Below, in pieces: positions 28,137 through 37,407 of a stretch of DNA of 64,000 nt. Numbering within the stretch: position 1 is the first letter of the stretch; the number at the start of each line of letters is the position of its first letter. Under the pieces are notes generated by a model, which had not been told where the DNA came from, made no database searches, and was given only the letters and a program-made list of their open reading frames with translations. This stretch comes from CAYUAI01 sp964442745 (lineage in GTDB: Bacteria; Pseudomonadota; Gammaproteobacteria; S012-40), in NCBI GenBank assembly GCA_964442745.1, contig CAYUAI010000003.1, positions 62,001 to 126,000 of the forward strand, given 5' to 3'. The translations under genes were made by a program, and so were the position numbers.

Positions 28137-28565
28137 CTAAATATTTAAAGGTTGTGGTTGCTGGGCAGCATGACCATGCTCAGTGCCAGCATATACTTTT
28201 AGTTTGCGAAACATCGCTCGCCCTAAAGAATTCTTGGGTAACATGCCTTTGACGGCAAGCTCAATCACTCGCTCAGGCATTCTCGCCACGACCTTAGCGA
28301 AGGACTCTGATTTAAGCCCACCCGGATAACCGGTATGGCGATGATACATTTTATCCGTTTCTTTTCTACCCGTCACACGGACCTTGCCAGCATTGACAAC
28401 AATAATGTAGTCCCCGGTATCCACATGTGGCGTAAATTCAGGCTTATGCTTTCCGCGCAAACGCTTGGCGATTTCACTTGCTAAACGACCGAGTGTCTTA
28501 TCTGTCGCATCAACCACATACCAATCTCGCCTAACGGTCTCAGGCTTTGCGCTAAAAGTTTTCAT
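28137..28565 (-). CDS. rplM: 50S ribosomal protein L13
   Basis: 142 residues, exactly the E. coli length, from the ATG at 28565 (MKTFSAKPETVRRDW). An ATG two codons upstream is also possible. Conserved segments are DATDKTLGRLASEIAKRLRGKHKPEFTP, DYIIVVNA and HRHTGYPGG. It binds 23S rRNA early in 50S assembly. It leads the rplM-rpsI operon and has a good promoter about 50-80 nt upstream. Confidence 0.97.
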   Translation of the reverse strand: MKTFSAKPETVRRDWYVVDATDKTLGRLASEIAKRLRGKHKPEFTPHVDTGDYIIVVNAGKVRVTGRKETDKMYHRHTGYPGGLKSESFAKVVARMPERVIELAVKGMLPKNSLGRAMFRKLKVYAGTEHGHAAQQPQPLNI

Positions 28566-28615
28566 ACTCATGTTATCCGAATATTCATTGATGTAAGTTA
28601 CCAAAATAGCCCGTA

Positions 28616-28644
28616 ATTTTAGTGACAAGCTACCCCATCGTCAA
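28616..28644 (-). promoter_or_regulatory. Promoter of rplM-rpsI
   Basis: On the minus strand, -35 TTGACG and -10 TAAAAT are 17 bp apart. The start of transcription would fall near 28609, giving a leader of about 45 nt. This is the best consensus match in the intergenic region. Confidence 0.6.
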
Positions 28645-28774
28645 GACCCAACAACCGTTGCAGCAGGCCACCAAAGACCGAGGGATTTATCAAAACCATC
28701 TTGTCGCGCTTATAAATCGGGCAAAATCTAATGGGCGCGAATGGTAATATAATGAAAAATAAAATGCAAGCCAA

Positions 28775-29113
28775 TTAGCGAGTGACTGGGCTACTATCGC
28801 CCAGTCGTAACCGCTCAACAGGCCGACCCTGTTGTAAGTGCTTGCGAATAATTTCATCAACATCATCTTCATTCACGTAACTGTACCAAACCGCTTCCGG
28901 ATAAATCACCAACACCGGCCCTTCGCTACAGCGGTTTAAACAACCCGCATTATTCACCCGGACTTGGCCTTTTCCTGTCATATTAAGCTGTTTCACTTTA
29001 TCCTTGGCATAATTGCGAACTCGTTGCGCATCATTATCTTGACAGCAGCGACCACCGCCATCACGTTGGTTCACACAAAAAAACACATGATGGCTATAAT
29101 AAGATTTTTGCAT
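28775..29113 (-). CDS. Thioredoxin-like [2Fe-2S] ferredoxin
   Basis: 112 residues from the ATG at 29113, where the family's start falls (SYYSHHVFFCVNQRDGGGRCC). Four cysteines suit a [2Fe-2S] cluster of the thioredoxin-like ferredoxin fold: C in FFCVNQR, CC in GRCCQD, and GCLNRCSEGPVLVIYPE. These (2Fe-2S) ferredoxins are small cytosolic electron carriers whose partners are often unknown. It is divergent from glcF. Confidence 0.88.
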   Translation of the reverse strand: MQKSYYSHHVFFCVNQRDGGGRCCQDNDAQRVRNYAKDKVKQLNMTGKGQVRVNNAGCLNRCSEGPVLVIYPEAVWYSYVNEDDVDEIIRKHLQQGRPVERLRLGDSSPVTR

Positions 29114-29159
29114 ACTTGGTTCCCAGCTTCTTAAAAACAACACATTAAATAGACAAATA

Positions 29160-30461
29160 ATGGAACATCACTTATTGAACAAATCATCGCCGCCCGATAC
29201 CGACGCTAAGTCACGTATTAATGCGTATGCAGACCAATGCGTAAAATGTGGCATGTGTTCAACACAATGCCCAACCTATCGCCTTAACCCCAATGAAAAC
29301 GAGTCGCCTCGCGGGCGTATTAGCCTCATGCAAAGCTTGGCCAACGGGCAAATTTCAGCGACTACCAAGCTGCACCAACACCTTGACCACTGCCTGGGAT
29401 GCCGAACCTGTGAAAACATTTGCCCTTCTGGCGTTTCCTATAGTGCGCTATTGGATTTATCTCGCGCTCAACTCAAACAAAGCACCTGTCATCGCTTGTC
29501 CTATAGAGTGCATGATTGGTTATACCAAGTCATCTCGCTTAAGCACCCAATCATTAGGCACCTGACTAAACTGCTGCGCTTTTACCAGCGCTCAGGCTTA
29601 CAAAAATTATTACGCCGCACCATGATCATCAAAGGCTTAGGGCTAGCAAGATTAGACGGCTTATTACCTCACATCGCTCCCCTGACTCATTGGCAATCGT
29701 TTTACCCAACATCAAATAAGCACCGCGGTAATGTCGCTATTTTTACCGGGTGCGTCAGTGATTTTTTTGATAAACAAACCATCGATCATGCCATTAGCCT
29801 ATTAAATAAACTGGGGTACCACGTTTATCTACCCACCGATCAAGTCTGCTGTGGTGCCTTAACATTGCATAATGGGCATCCCCACATAGCAAAACAATGT
29901 GCACAACAGAACCTGACGAGCTTCAACGCATTAGACGTACAAGCCACGCTTTATATGGCGACAGGCTGTGGTGCTACCTTGCAAGAATACCAGCAACAAT
30001 TGACAACCAGCGACCCGCAAGACAACAAGGTCGCTGAGTTTACGCATAAAATTCAAGAGATCTGTGATTTTTTACTCACCGAAGCCAAGCTATCATCCTA
30101 CACGTTCAAAAGCCTGAATAAAAACATATCACTGCATACCCCTTGCACACTCCGCAATGTCATCAAAAAACCAAAATCCGTCAAACAATTATTACAAATC
30201 ATTCCTAAACTGAAAATCACCCAACAAAATACCGATCATATTTGTTGCGGTGCCAGCGGAACCCATATACTCTTACAAGCCCAACTGGCTAATCAACTCG
30301 GTGATAATATGATCAAAGAGCTAACCGATCCCATGCCCGATTTACTGGTCACAACCAATATTGGTTGCGCCTTGCACCTCGCCGCCAGCACACGAACCCA
30401 GGGATTAAACCTGCCCGTCATCCATCCGGTGGCTATCATCGACCAACAATTGCAAATATAA
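29160..30461 (+). CDS. glcF: Glycolate oxidase iron-sulfur subunit
   Basis: 433 residues, the length of GlcF. Two [4Fe-4S] motifs are at the N-terminus, CVKCGMCSTQCPTYR (near residues 27-41) and CLGCRTCENICPSG (near residue 78). Two CCG domains follow with CCGALTLHNGH and CCGASGTH, plus HTPCTLRN. With the flavin subunits GlcD/GlcE it oxidises glycolate to glyoxylate and passes electrons to the quinone pool. glcD and glcE are not in the window. It abuts coq7 with no gap. Confidence 0.92.
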   Translation: MEHHLLNKSSPPDTDAKSRINAYADQCVKCGMCSTQCPTYRLNPNENESPRGRISLMQSLANGQISATTKLHQHLDHCLGCRTCENICPSGVSYSALLDLSRAQLKQSTCHRLSYRVHDWLYQVISLKHPIIRHLTKLLRFYQRSGLQKLLRRTMIIKGLGLARLDGLLPHIAPLTHWQSFYPTSNKHRGNVAIFTGCVSDFFDKQTIDHAISLLNKLGYHVYLPTDQVCCGALTLHNGHPHIAKQCAQQNLTSFNALDVQATLYMATGCGATLQEYQQQLTTSDPQDNKVAEFTHKIQEICDFLLTEAKLSSYTFKSLNKNISLHTPCTLRNVIKKPKSVKQLLQIIPKLKITQQNTDHICCGASGTHILLQAQLANQLGDNMIKELTDPMPDLLVTTNIGCALHLAASTRTQGLNLPVIHPVAIIDQQLQI

Positions 30462-31109
30462 ATGATACCAACACGCCGACTATCACCACTCGACCAACTG
30501 CTAGTTCAATTCGATCAAGGGGTCCGCACATTATTTGGCAAACCTCAAGTAACCGAGCGAAAAAATCCAGCGCATACCGTCGAAGAGAACGAATTCAGCC
30601 CAGCAGAAAAAAAACTTTCCACCCGCCTGATGCGTATTAATCATGCGGGAGAAATCGCTGCCCAAGCCTTATATCAAGGCCAAGCACTCACTGCCCGTAA
30701 CGAAAAAGTCAAACAACAAATGAAGCGCTCGGCGCTAGAAGAAAATGATCACCTCGATTGGTGTCATACCCGCTTACAAGAATTAGACAGCCATACCAGC
30801 TTAGCTAACCCCGCCTGGTATTTAGGCTCATTGATCATCGGCGCCGCCGCCGGGGCCGCCGGTGATCAATGGAGTTTGGGATTTGTCGTCGAAACAGAAA
30901 AACAAGTGCAGCAACACTTGCAAAACCACCTTGATCGGCTGCCTAAAGCCGATCAAAAAAGCCGACAAATCTTGCAACAAATGGAACAGGATGAATCCCA
31001 TCACGCAGACATCGCCCATCAAGCCGGCGCCGCCCCTTTACCTAAGCCCATCAAGTTATTAATGAAAGCTAGCTCTAAAGTGATGACCCATACCGCTTAT
31101 TGGATTTAA
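30462..31109 (+). CDS. coq7: 3-demethoxyubiquinol 3-hydroxylase Coq7
   Basis: 215 residues. The protein is a di-iron carboxylate hydroxylase that adds the last ring hydroxyl in ubiquinone synthesis, replacing UbiF where that is absent. Ligand motifs are visible: RINHAGEIAAQALYQGQ, EENDHLDWC, and the two distal pairs VVETEKQVQQHL and EQDESHHADIA. The amphipathic hairpin IIGAAAGAAGDQWSLGFV suits membrane association. Its ATG follows the glcF stop immediately (TAAATG), so translation is probably coupled. Confidence 0.95.
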   Translation: MIPTRRLSPLDQLLVQFDQGVRTLFGKPQVTERKNPAHTVEENEFSPAEKKLSTRLMRINHAGEIAAQALYQGQALTARNEKVKQQMKRSALEENDHLDWCHTRLQELDSHTSLANPAWYLGSLIIGAAAGAAGDQWSLGFVVETEKQVQQHLQNHLDRLPKADQKSRQILQQMEQDESHHADIAHQAGAAPLPKPIKLLMKASSKVMTHTAYWI

Positions 31110-31176
31110 TCTCGGCTCCCATTATATTGGCTAATAAGCACAAGAAATGCGAGATGAGAAAACCACCAGGGCAAGA

Positions 31177-31833
31177 TCAGGTCATCTTTTCAACGCCGCT
31201 ATCCGTGCCGAGTAGCAACACATCCGCCCCACGATGCGCGAAAATACCCACCGTCACCACCCCGGCAATTTGATTAATTTCGGTTTCCAATGTCGGTGGG
31301 TCAATAATGGATAAACCATGGACATCCAGAATAATATTGCCATTATCCGTCATAAAGCCGTCACGATACACCGGCTGTCCACCCAGCTTGACAAGCGTCC
31401 TCCCCACATAACTGCGTGCCATAGGAATCACTTCGACTGGCAATGGAAATTGGCCTAACACATCGACCAACTTTGAATCGTCTGCAATGCAAACAAATTG
31501 CTTCGCCACCGCTGCAACGATTTTTTCCCGAGTTAATGCACCACCACCTCCTTTGACGAGGTATAGGTGTTTATTCGCTTCATCCGCCCCATCAACATAC
31601 ACATCAATGACATCAACCGCATTTAAATCATCCACCGGAATACCGTATTTTTTTAAACGTTCAGTGGATGCCTCAGAACTCGATACAGTGGTTTCAATAC
31701 GATGTTTAATGGTTGCCAAGGCATCGATAAAATGATTAACGGTTGATCCCGTCCCGACACCAACCGTCGCACCGGGTTTGATATAGTCCAATGCGGCTTG
31801 TGCTGCGACTTGTTTTTTGTCAACATGACTCAT
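31177..31833 (-). CDS. rpiA: Ribose-5-phosphate isomerase A
   Basis: 218 residues (E. coli 219). It interconverts ribose-5-P and ribulose-5-P. Motifs are VGVGTGSTVNHFIDAL, SSEASTERL, DVYVDGADEA with the catalytic aspartates, and LVKGGGGALTREKI with the catalytic Glu region. GGAGGTG stands before the ATG. It is convergent with coq7 and divergent from ilvA, the common gammaproteobacterial rpiA/ilvA arrangement. Confidence 0.97.
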   Translation of the reverse strand: MSHVDKKQVAAQAALDYIKPGATVGVGTGSTVNHFIDALATIKHRIETTVSSSEASTERLKKYGIPVDDLNAVDVIDVYVDGADEANKHLYLVKGGGGALTREKIVAAVAKQFVCIADDSKLVDVLGQFPLPVEVIPMARSYVGRTLVKLGGQPVYRDGFMTDNGNIILDVHGLSIIDPPTLETEINQIAGVVTVGIFAHRGADVLLLGTDSGVEKMT

Positions 31834-32074
31834 AATTCACCTCCATAGAAAATCCCTCCCTGACAAACAAAAACAGTATGTTAGATTTAAAGAAAGCTTT
31901 TTTCAACAAAAATACCAAAAATCCAGTTCCAGGACACTGAATATTATCGAGGAATTTTTGTATTGACCATGTACTTATATTAACACTATCCATGACATTC
32001 ATTTCCCACTCCTCCCGCTGTCAGAGATAAAATGGCACTTACTAAAATCAGCCAACTCTGATAAATTAGTATCC

Positions 32075-33628
32075 ATGAGCCACTGTTATTTAAAAAAAAT
32101 CTTACGAGCACGCGTTTATGACGTTGCCAAAAAAACACCACTGGATTTCGCTCACCGCTTGTCCAAGCGCTTAAACAATACCATCTACCTAAAACGGGAA
32201 GACCTGCAACCGGTATTTTCTTTCAAATTGCGCGGCGCTTACAACAAGATTTTTCACTTACCAGATACCGAGAAACAACAAGGTATTATCGCCGCCTCCG
32301 CCGGCAATCACGCACAAGGTGTCGCGTTAGCCGCCCAACGATTATCATTACACGCCGTCATTGTGATGCCTAAAACAACACCGAGTATCAAAATTTCAGC
32401 CGTCAAAAGTCTCGGTGGTCAAGTTATTCTCCATGGTAATGCCTATGACGAAGCCTATGAATACGCCAATAAAATAGCGCTAGAAGAACAAAGAACGTTT
32501 ATTCATCCCTACGATGATCCTGACGTAATCGCCGGCCAAGGCACCGTTGCGATGGAGCTATTGCAGCAACACCCCGATGATATCCACGCGGTCTTCGTCC
32601 CTGTCGGAGGCGGGGGATTAATCGCCGGCGTTGCCACCTACATTAAGCAAGTTCGTCCTGAGGTGAAAATAATTGGGGTAGAACCCGATGATGCCGCTTG
32701 TTTGTACCAGGCCTTACGCCATGACAAAAGAGTGATCCTGGATCAGGTCGGTATATTTGCAGATGGAGTGGCCGTTCGCCAGGTCGGCAAGATACCTTTC
32801 GAGCTTGCCCAGCAATATGTGGATGAAGTGGTATTGGCAAGCACCGATGAAATTTGTGCGGCTATCAAAGATATATTTGATGATACTCGCGCTATCGTTG
32901 AGCCAGCGGGGGCACTCTCCGTCGCCGGACTCAAGAAATATATTGCGCGTGAACGCCTCAAAGATAAAAATTTCATTGCCATTGATAGTGGCGCCAATAT
33001 GAATTTTGACCGACTACGACATGTCGCAGAGCGCTCCGAGTTAAGCGAGCAACGAGAAGCACTCTTTGCGGTATCAATCCCTGAAGAAATGGGCAGTTTC
33101 CGAAAGTTTTGCCATTCGATCGGCCAAAGAAATATTACCGAATTTAATTATCGCTATTCAGGCTCCAACGCGGCCCAAGTGTTTGTTGGTTTACAGCTCA
33201 AAAAAGGCGTGACGGAAAAAAACCGCGTCATCGAACGATTACGCAATGACCACTACCATGTCATTGATCTGACGAATAATGAAATGGCAATATCACATAT
33301 CCGGTACATGGTGGGTGGCAACGCACCACAAGTGGCTAACGAACAATTATATCGCTTCGAATTTCCAGAAAGACCGGGCGCCTTATTGCTCTTTTTGAAT
33401 CGATTGGGGCAACGCTGGAATATCAGTTTGTTTCATTACCGAAATCACGGGGCCGCTTATGGCCGAATCTTAGCTGGCATTCAAGTGCCACCAGAAGACG
33501 ACACATCGTTTCAACAATTTCTTACGGAACTGGGTTATGCCAATTGGCGAGAAACAGACAATCCTGCCTACCAATTATTTTTGTCGAATACTGAGATTAA
33601 ACCCGACACTGGGCAGCCTGTTATTTGA
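32075..33628 (+). CDS. ilvA: Threonine dehydratase, biosynthetic
   Basis: 517 residues, the full-length anabolic form. The PLP lysine is in VFSFKLRGAYNK at about residue 53. The catalytic domain also has SAGNHAQGVALAA and VPVGGGGLIAGVA, the glycine loop that holds the phosphate. Two C-terminal ACT-like regulatory repeats (about residues 330-505: LFAVSIPEEMGSF and YRFEFPERPGALLLFL) bind isoleucine and valine. It converts threonine to 2-oxobutyrate, the first step toward isoleucine. Confidence 0.97.
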   Translation: MSHCYLKKILRARVYDVAKKTPLDFAHRLSKRLNNTIYLKREDLQPVFSFKLRGAYNKIFHLPDTEKQQGIIAASAGNHAQGVALAAQRLSLHAVIVMPKTTPSIKISAVKSLGGQVILHGNAYDEAYEYANKIALEEQRTFIHPYDDPDVIAGQGTVAMELLQQHPDDIHAVFVPVGGGGLIAGVATYIKQVRPEVKIIGVEPDDAACLYQALRHDKRVILDQVGIFADGVAVRQVGKIPFELAQQYVDEVVLASTDEICAAIKDIFDDTRAIVEPAGALSVAGLKKYIARERLKDKNFIAIDSGANMNFDRLRHVAERSELSEQREALFAVSIPEEMGSFRKFCHSIGQRNITEFNYRYSGSNAAQVFVGLQLKKGVTEKNRVIERLRNDHYHVIDLTNNEMAISHIRYMVGGNAPQVANEQLYRFEFPERPGALLLFLNRLGQRWNISLFHYRNHGAAYGRILAGIQVPPEDDTSFQQFLTELGYANWRETDNPAYQLFLSNTEIKPDTGQPVI

Positions 33629-33827
33629 TCGTTGGTAAGTAAAAATAGAAAGGTCGCGAGGAAAAGAAGATGACGCGTTATTTTTTAATGATGTTTCCTG
33701 AAATCAGTTTAAGCTTACGATCTTTGATCCTGCCGAGGGTTTTCTACCTAGAGTCAATCTAAGGAATAGGCTACACAACCATTTCATCCAGAAGCCCCCG
33801 GCAATACTCAACCATTAATGTGCAAAC

Positions 33828-34514
33828 TCACTCATGGCATACCGCCTTTTTACTTTCATAACTTGATGCCTGCTGCCCATCAAGCCAGCTTATCAGCGAT
33901 TGCCAATCCGCTGCATCGTCCGCGATATCAGCAAAGCCCAGCTCTAAAACCCCCAACCCCATATCCGCCGCCGTTAAATAATAGTCACTATCACTAATGG
34001 AAGTAATCAATGGAATATCTAATTGAGCAATCGAACGTTGTACGTTAAAAGAAATGCGGCTTTGGCTTTTTACTCGATTGGCCACTAAAACCACCTCGGC
34101 CTCCATCGGATACATTTTCATGAAGCTACGCAACTGTTTAAAAAAACTGGCCGTTGCACGAATATCAATGGGGGAAGCAATAACCGGAATAATAATCTTA
34201 TCGACTGTTCGTAGCATACTGACATACCGAACAAGCTCGATACAGGCAGGACTATCAATAATCATTGTCGCTGTTTGCGGAGGTAACCTCATCTGCCATG
34301 ATTGGGTGCCGTGCATGGTAGGCTTGAAGGCTTCCATACCATGAATTTTTGGTTGATCTGGCGGCCTTTTTTTTAGCCACTGACTGGCCGAGCCTTGCGG
34401 ATCATAATCCTTAAGAACAGTCACATGACGACTTGCATAATAGGCCGCCAAATTGGTCGCAATGGTTGTTTTCCCGCTGCCACCTTTAGAATTAAGCACC
34501 AAAATCGTTTGCAT
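33828..34514 (-). CDS. Orphan ParA/MinD-type ATPase
   Basis: 228 residues from the ATG at 34514, which has AAGGAG upstream; 20 further open codons are unrelated. The deviant Walker A is LNSKGGSGKTTIATNLA, followed by DYDPQGSASQWL (switch I region) and MIIDSPACIEL (Walker B/switch II). There is no ParB-like gene beside it, so it is not a canonical partition pair. Small ParA proteins of this kind often position protein complexes such as chemotaxis arrays, carboxysomes or flagella. The partner cannot be told from the sequence. Confidence 0.87.
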   Translation of the reverse strand: MQTILVLNSKGGSGKTTIATNLAAYYASRHVTVLKDYDPQGSASQWLKKRPPDQPKIHGMEAFKPTMHGTQSWQMRLPPQTATMIIDSPACIELVRYVSMLRTVDKIIIPVIASPIDIRATASFFKQLRSFMKMYPMEAEVVLVANRVKSQSRISFNVQRSIAQLDIPLITSISDSDYYLTAADMGLGVLELGFADIADDAADWQSLISWLDGQQASSYESKKAVCHE

Positions 34515-34760
34515 TAAAACTCCTTCTTGCCCAATCATCCCTGCAAAACAAACGAAGCGAAAGGGCAAAGCCAATCAAATCAATAAAAACACGTTATGTT
34601 CTTTCATTATCGTCATGACCAAGCCAGGCTTTAGAAATTGCCTGATGATAGACCGACATTGGCTAACCAAGAAATGGAGTGCCCAATATTGCTAAAAAAT
34701 CAATCGACTGCAAACTAATTGAACAAATAATTTCTCTATCACTCCACTTCAAAATTAAAG

Positions 34761-36095
34761 ATGCTTGTAAAATCCACGATACAAGTACGAAGAACAACTC
34801 GTCTAATAAAGTCATTACAGATAAATAAATTGTTAGGAAAACAGCCCGTGAGTACACCAACAGGAAATAAATTAACTGTCATCACTGTACCTGCACTATT
34901 AATTATCACAGCCTATTTCGCGATGCCACATGCTAGCACTTTACCCGCCACTTTAGTCGCCAAATTGCCACTTGCCCCCTACCTCATGTTTGCTGGAGCT
35001 GCCGCCTTAGGAATATTATATGATCGGCACCGTATGGTATTAACTTCCCTCGCACTTGCGGTATCTTATTGGGTATTAAGCGGGTCCGTTAGTGAAAACT
35101 TCAGGGTCGATCAACACGCTCAGTTATTGTACTGTGTCGTTGGCCTATTACTGCCAATCAACCTCGCTTTGATTTGCGGCCAAAAAGAAAGCAAAACCTT
35201 ATCCATAGAAGGAATAATTGCCTTTTCAGTGATTGCCTGCCAAGTGGCTATCGCCTTCTTGCTGGTAAAAACCTATCCCGAGTTAATTCGAAGTATTGCA
35301 CTCTTTGAGATCATGCCAAACGTAGAACTAAATAACAGCCTACAAATACCTCAAATGATTTTCTTGTGTTATTTACTTGCCACGGGCTATACCGTTTGGA
35401 AATTTGTAGAAAAAAAGTCGGTTTTTGAAAGTGCCTTTATCGGCTCCTTAATTGCGAGCGGTTTATTTTTCCACACCGGACTCGAATATCCTAACGCCGC
35501 ACTTTATATGACCCTCGCTGGATTTATCCCCATCGTTGCTATCGTACAAAATGCCTATTTTATCGCTTATATGGATGAATTAACTGACCTACCCGGTCGG
35601 CGTGCGTTAAATGAAGAGATGGCCCGATTGCGCGGTAATTATTCCATTGCGATGCTGGATGTGGATCACTTTAAAAAGTTTAACGACACCTATGGCCACG
35701 ATATCGGTGACCAAGTATTACGCATGGTAGGTAGTAAGATTCGAGGGATTGGCGGCGGAGGAAAACCCTATCGTTATGGGGGGGAAGAATTTGCTATTTT
35801 ATTCCCAAACAAAAGTACCAAAACGTCCTTCCCGCATCTATCAAACTTGCGAGAAGAAATTGACGGTACCCGCATGGTGTTACGCAATCAAAGTAAAACG
35901 GCCGATGCCAAAATCAAAAAAAAACCAAAGAAAAAAACCACTCCCTGGCAAGAAGTACGCGTTACCATTAGTATTGGTGTCGCTGAACGTTCAAAAAGTT
36001 TGATAGAAGCCACGGATGTGATTAAAGGGGCAGATCAAGCTTTATACCATGCCAAGGAAAAAGGCCGAAATCGTATCAGCCAATATGCAGCCTAG
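34761..36095 (+). CDS. Membrane-bound diguanylate cyclase (GGDEF)
   Basis: 444 residues. The N-terminal ~250 residues contain about seven or eight hydrophobic helices (for example VPALLIITAYFAM and LYCVVGLLLPINLALICG). The GGDEF domain begins at DELTDLPGRRALNEE and has the active-site motif YRYGGEEFAILF, so it should make c-di-GMP. LDVDHFKKFNDTYGHDIGDQVL is the GTP/Mg site. A Lys-rich stretch (KIKKKPKKK) is inserted before the last strands and is not usual. The true start may be a GTG at 34848. It is divergent from the ParA gene. Confidence 0.87.
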   Translation: MLVKSTIQVRRTTRLIKSLQINKLLGKQPVSTPTGNKLTVITVPALLIITAYFAMPHASTLPATLVAKLPLAPYLMFAGAAALGILYDRHRMVLTSLALAVSYWVLSGSVSENFRVDQHAQLLYCVVGLLLPINLALICGQKESKTLSIEGIIAFSVIACQVAIAFLLVKTYPELIRSIALFEIMPNVELNNSLQIPQMIFLCYLLATGYTVWKFVEKKSVFESAFIGSLIASGLFFHTGLEYPNAALYMTLAGFIPIVAIVQNAYFIAYMDELTDLPGRRALNEEMARLRGNYSIAMLDVDHFKKFNDTYGHDIGDQVLRMVGSKIRGIGGGGKPYRYGGEEFAILFPNKSTKTSFPHLSNLREEIDGTRMVLRNQSKTADAKIKKKPKKKTTPWQEVRVTISIGVAERSKSLIEATDVIKGADQALYHAKEKGRNRISQYAA

Positions 36096-36122
36096 CCTAC
36101 AGACATTTAGCCACTAAAAACC

Positions 36123-36305
36123 TAAGGAATGGGCATGGAATAACTTCCCTGTTTAGCGCTCAGATTGGGTTTGTATTGGTTCGTTCTGAGTGAACAAAAG
36201 TGCAGGAATAGTCGTTCTATTTCGAGCTTTTGTGATGGAAGAACGGGCGAAGACAGGCGGAAGATGGGAGGCGAAACCGGGAGGTTATTGCGTGCCCATT
36301 CCTAA
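36123..36305. repeat. Interspersed repeat (MITE-like family 2), copy 1
   Basis: It is bounded by CTAAGGAATGGGCATGG at the left and CGTGCCCATTCCTAAG at the right, imperfect inverted ends continuing as TAACTTCCC and GGGAGGTTA. The interior TTAGCGCTCAGATTGGGTTTG and the GAGCTTTTGTGAT stretch recur in the copy at 58873-59077. Non-coding. Confidence 0.75.
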
Positions 36306-36309
36306 GCAA

Positions 36310-36708
36310 TCACAAACTATCAGCAACCACATCCTGCTGATAGTTCAAAGGAAATTCTAACACCGCCTCCTCTTTGCCTTGAGCAACATGCACGTATAGC
36401 ACATCACTCTTTGGATCAATCACGCGCAGTGCTCGCCGATAGACGCCCACATGACCATCTTGAATCGCCTGTATCCAACGCCCTGTTTCTCCCACCCTTA
36501 GCGAAACAAGCACATCATGCGCAGGTTTCCGACCATCTTTATTAGCGACCACCAGAAATTCATTCATGCCAGTCGTCACCACCGGTGGTCTGGTTTCAAT
36601 ACGAAATTGATAATTTTTCCAGGACTGGGGAGGCGACAGAGGGATATCCGCACTGCAACCATAACCCACCACGGCAATTAACACGAGCACACTTAACCAT
36701 CGTTCCAT
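36310..36708 (-). CDS. FixH/YtkA-like exported protein
   Basis: 132 residues from the ATG at 36708, which lies one base past the stop of the cytochrome gene. A hydrophobic N-terminus ends VVGYGC, possibly a lipobox. The rest is a beta-sandwich-like domain with PPVVTTGMNEFLVVANKDGRKPAHDVLVSLRV and DGHVGVYRRALRV, a pattern seen in FixH/CcoH and YtkA-like proteins, which help assemble cbb3 oxidases or bind copper. It is the last gene of the CcoG group. The family link is by pattern only. Confidence 0.6.
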   Translation of the reverse strand: MERWLSVLVLIAVVGYGCSADIPLSPPQSWKNYQFRIETRPPVVTTGMNEFLVVANKDGRKPAHDVLVSLRVGETGRWIQAIQDGHVGVYRRALRVIDPKSDVLYVHVAQGKEEAVLEFPLNYQQDVVADSL

Positions 36709-36709
36709 T

Positions 36710-37039
36710 TTATGATTCCAAAGCATATTTTTCTAAATATTGGCGTATGATCCGCTGATCCTCGGGTGTCATTGCCTCCAGACCTTGCATAATACGATGA
36801 TTTTGCATCCTGACGAGTATACTCTGCCATTGTGCCGCTGTCCGTGAAGCAGGTGATGGAGGCGCATGACACCCACCACAGAATTTTTTAAACAATCCTG
36901 CCGCCTGGCTATCAGGCTCCGGCAACGACATGAGCTGATTTGGCGTTTGCTCCATCCCACAACCACCGAACATCATCATTCCACAACCCAAAACCAATGT
37001 GATTACATTATTTTGTACTAACGTTATGCTCTTGCTCAC
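36710..37039 (-). CDS. Small exported monohaem cytochrome c
   Basis: 109 residues. A signal or anchor sequence of about 28 residues carries GCGMMMFGGCGM, which suggests a lipoprotein. One haem-binding motif follows, FCGGCHAPPSPAS, with methionines in RMQNHRIMQGLEAMTPEDQ that may supply the distal ligand. The short cytochrome fold (about 75 residues) resembles sulfur-oxidiser and denitrifier monohaem cytochromes. The start overlaps the preceding gene by 32 nt and the end precedes the FixH-like gene by a base. Confidence 0.8.
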   Translation of the reverse strand: MSKSITLVQNNVITLVLGCGMMMFGGCGMEQTPNQLMSLPEPDSQAAGLFKKFCGGCHAPPSPASRTAAQWQSILVRMQNHRIMQGLEAMTPEDQRIIRQYLEKYALES

Positions 37040-37403
37040 GCTGTTTCTTTTCTTTTTTTTCTTTTAAAATATGCCGCAAATCAACAAAATAATAAATCAC
37101 AAAGCTCATGACGATCACCCAGGCAACCCCCGCCGGAATCCCCCAGTCAAACCAATCTCGTTCAAAACCTGGCCGATTACCCCAAAATGGAAATGTCAAT
37201 CCAATGGCGACAAGCAATAAAACAATAAACAAAGCGATAAACCAATAAGGGATGGAAGTATGTGTGCTCTCCATTGTTTCCAGTAACTCCCAGTCCTCCA
37301 AGCCTCGTTTATCAAGCCGCTCCTGTTTACTACCATAACCAAAGTGATCCTCGGGCATATCGCCCCATCCCGTTTCTTCTGTGCTCGACAATTTTTCTTT
37401 CAT
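37008..37403 (-). CDS. Two-helix membrane protein, possible CcoP-like anchor
   Basis: 131 residues. A charged N-terminal half (KQERLDKRGLEDWELLE) is followed by two membrane helices, about residues 52-73 (YWFIALFIVLLLVAIGLTFPF) and 88-108 (GVAWVIVMSFVIYYF). A Lys/Glu-rich cytoplasmic tail follows. FPFWGNRPG recurs as MPIWGQRPN in the 214-residue protein encoded at 45888-46532. No haem motif exists. It lies 4 nt after ccoG and overlaps the cytochrome gene. Confidence 0.65.
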   Translation of the reverse strand: MKEKLSSTEETGWGDMPEDHFGYGSKQERLDKRGLEDWELLETMESTHTSIPYWFIALFIVLLLVAIGLTFPFWGNRPGFERDWFDWGIPAGVAWVIVMSFVIYYFVDLRHILKEKKEKKQREQEHNVSTK

Positions 37404-37407
37404 ACAA

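Noticed and set aside
33828..34514. Plasmid partition or replication origin at the ParA gene
   Set aside because: No ParB gene, no parS-like repeats or iterons, and the flanking genes are chromosomal.
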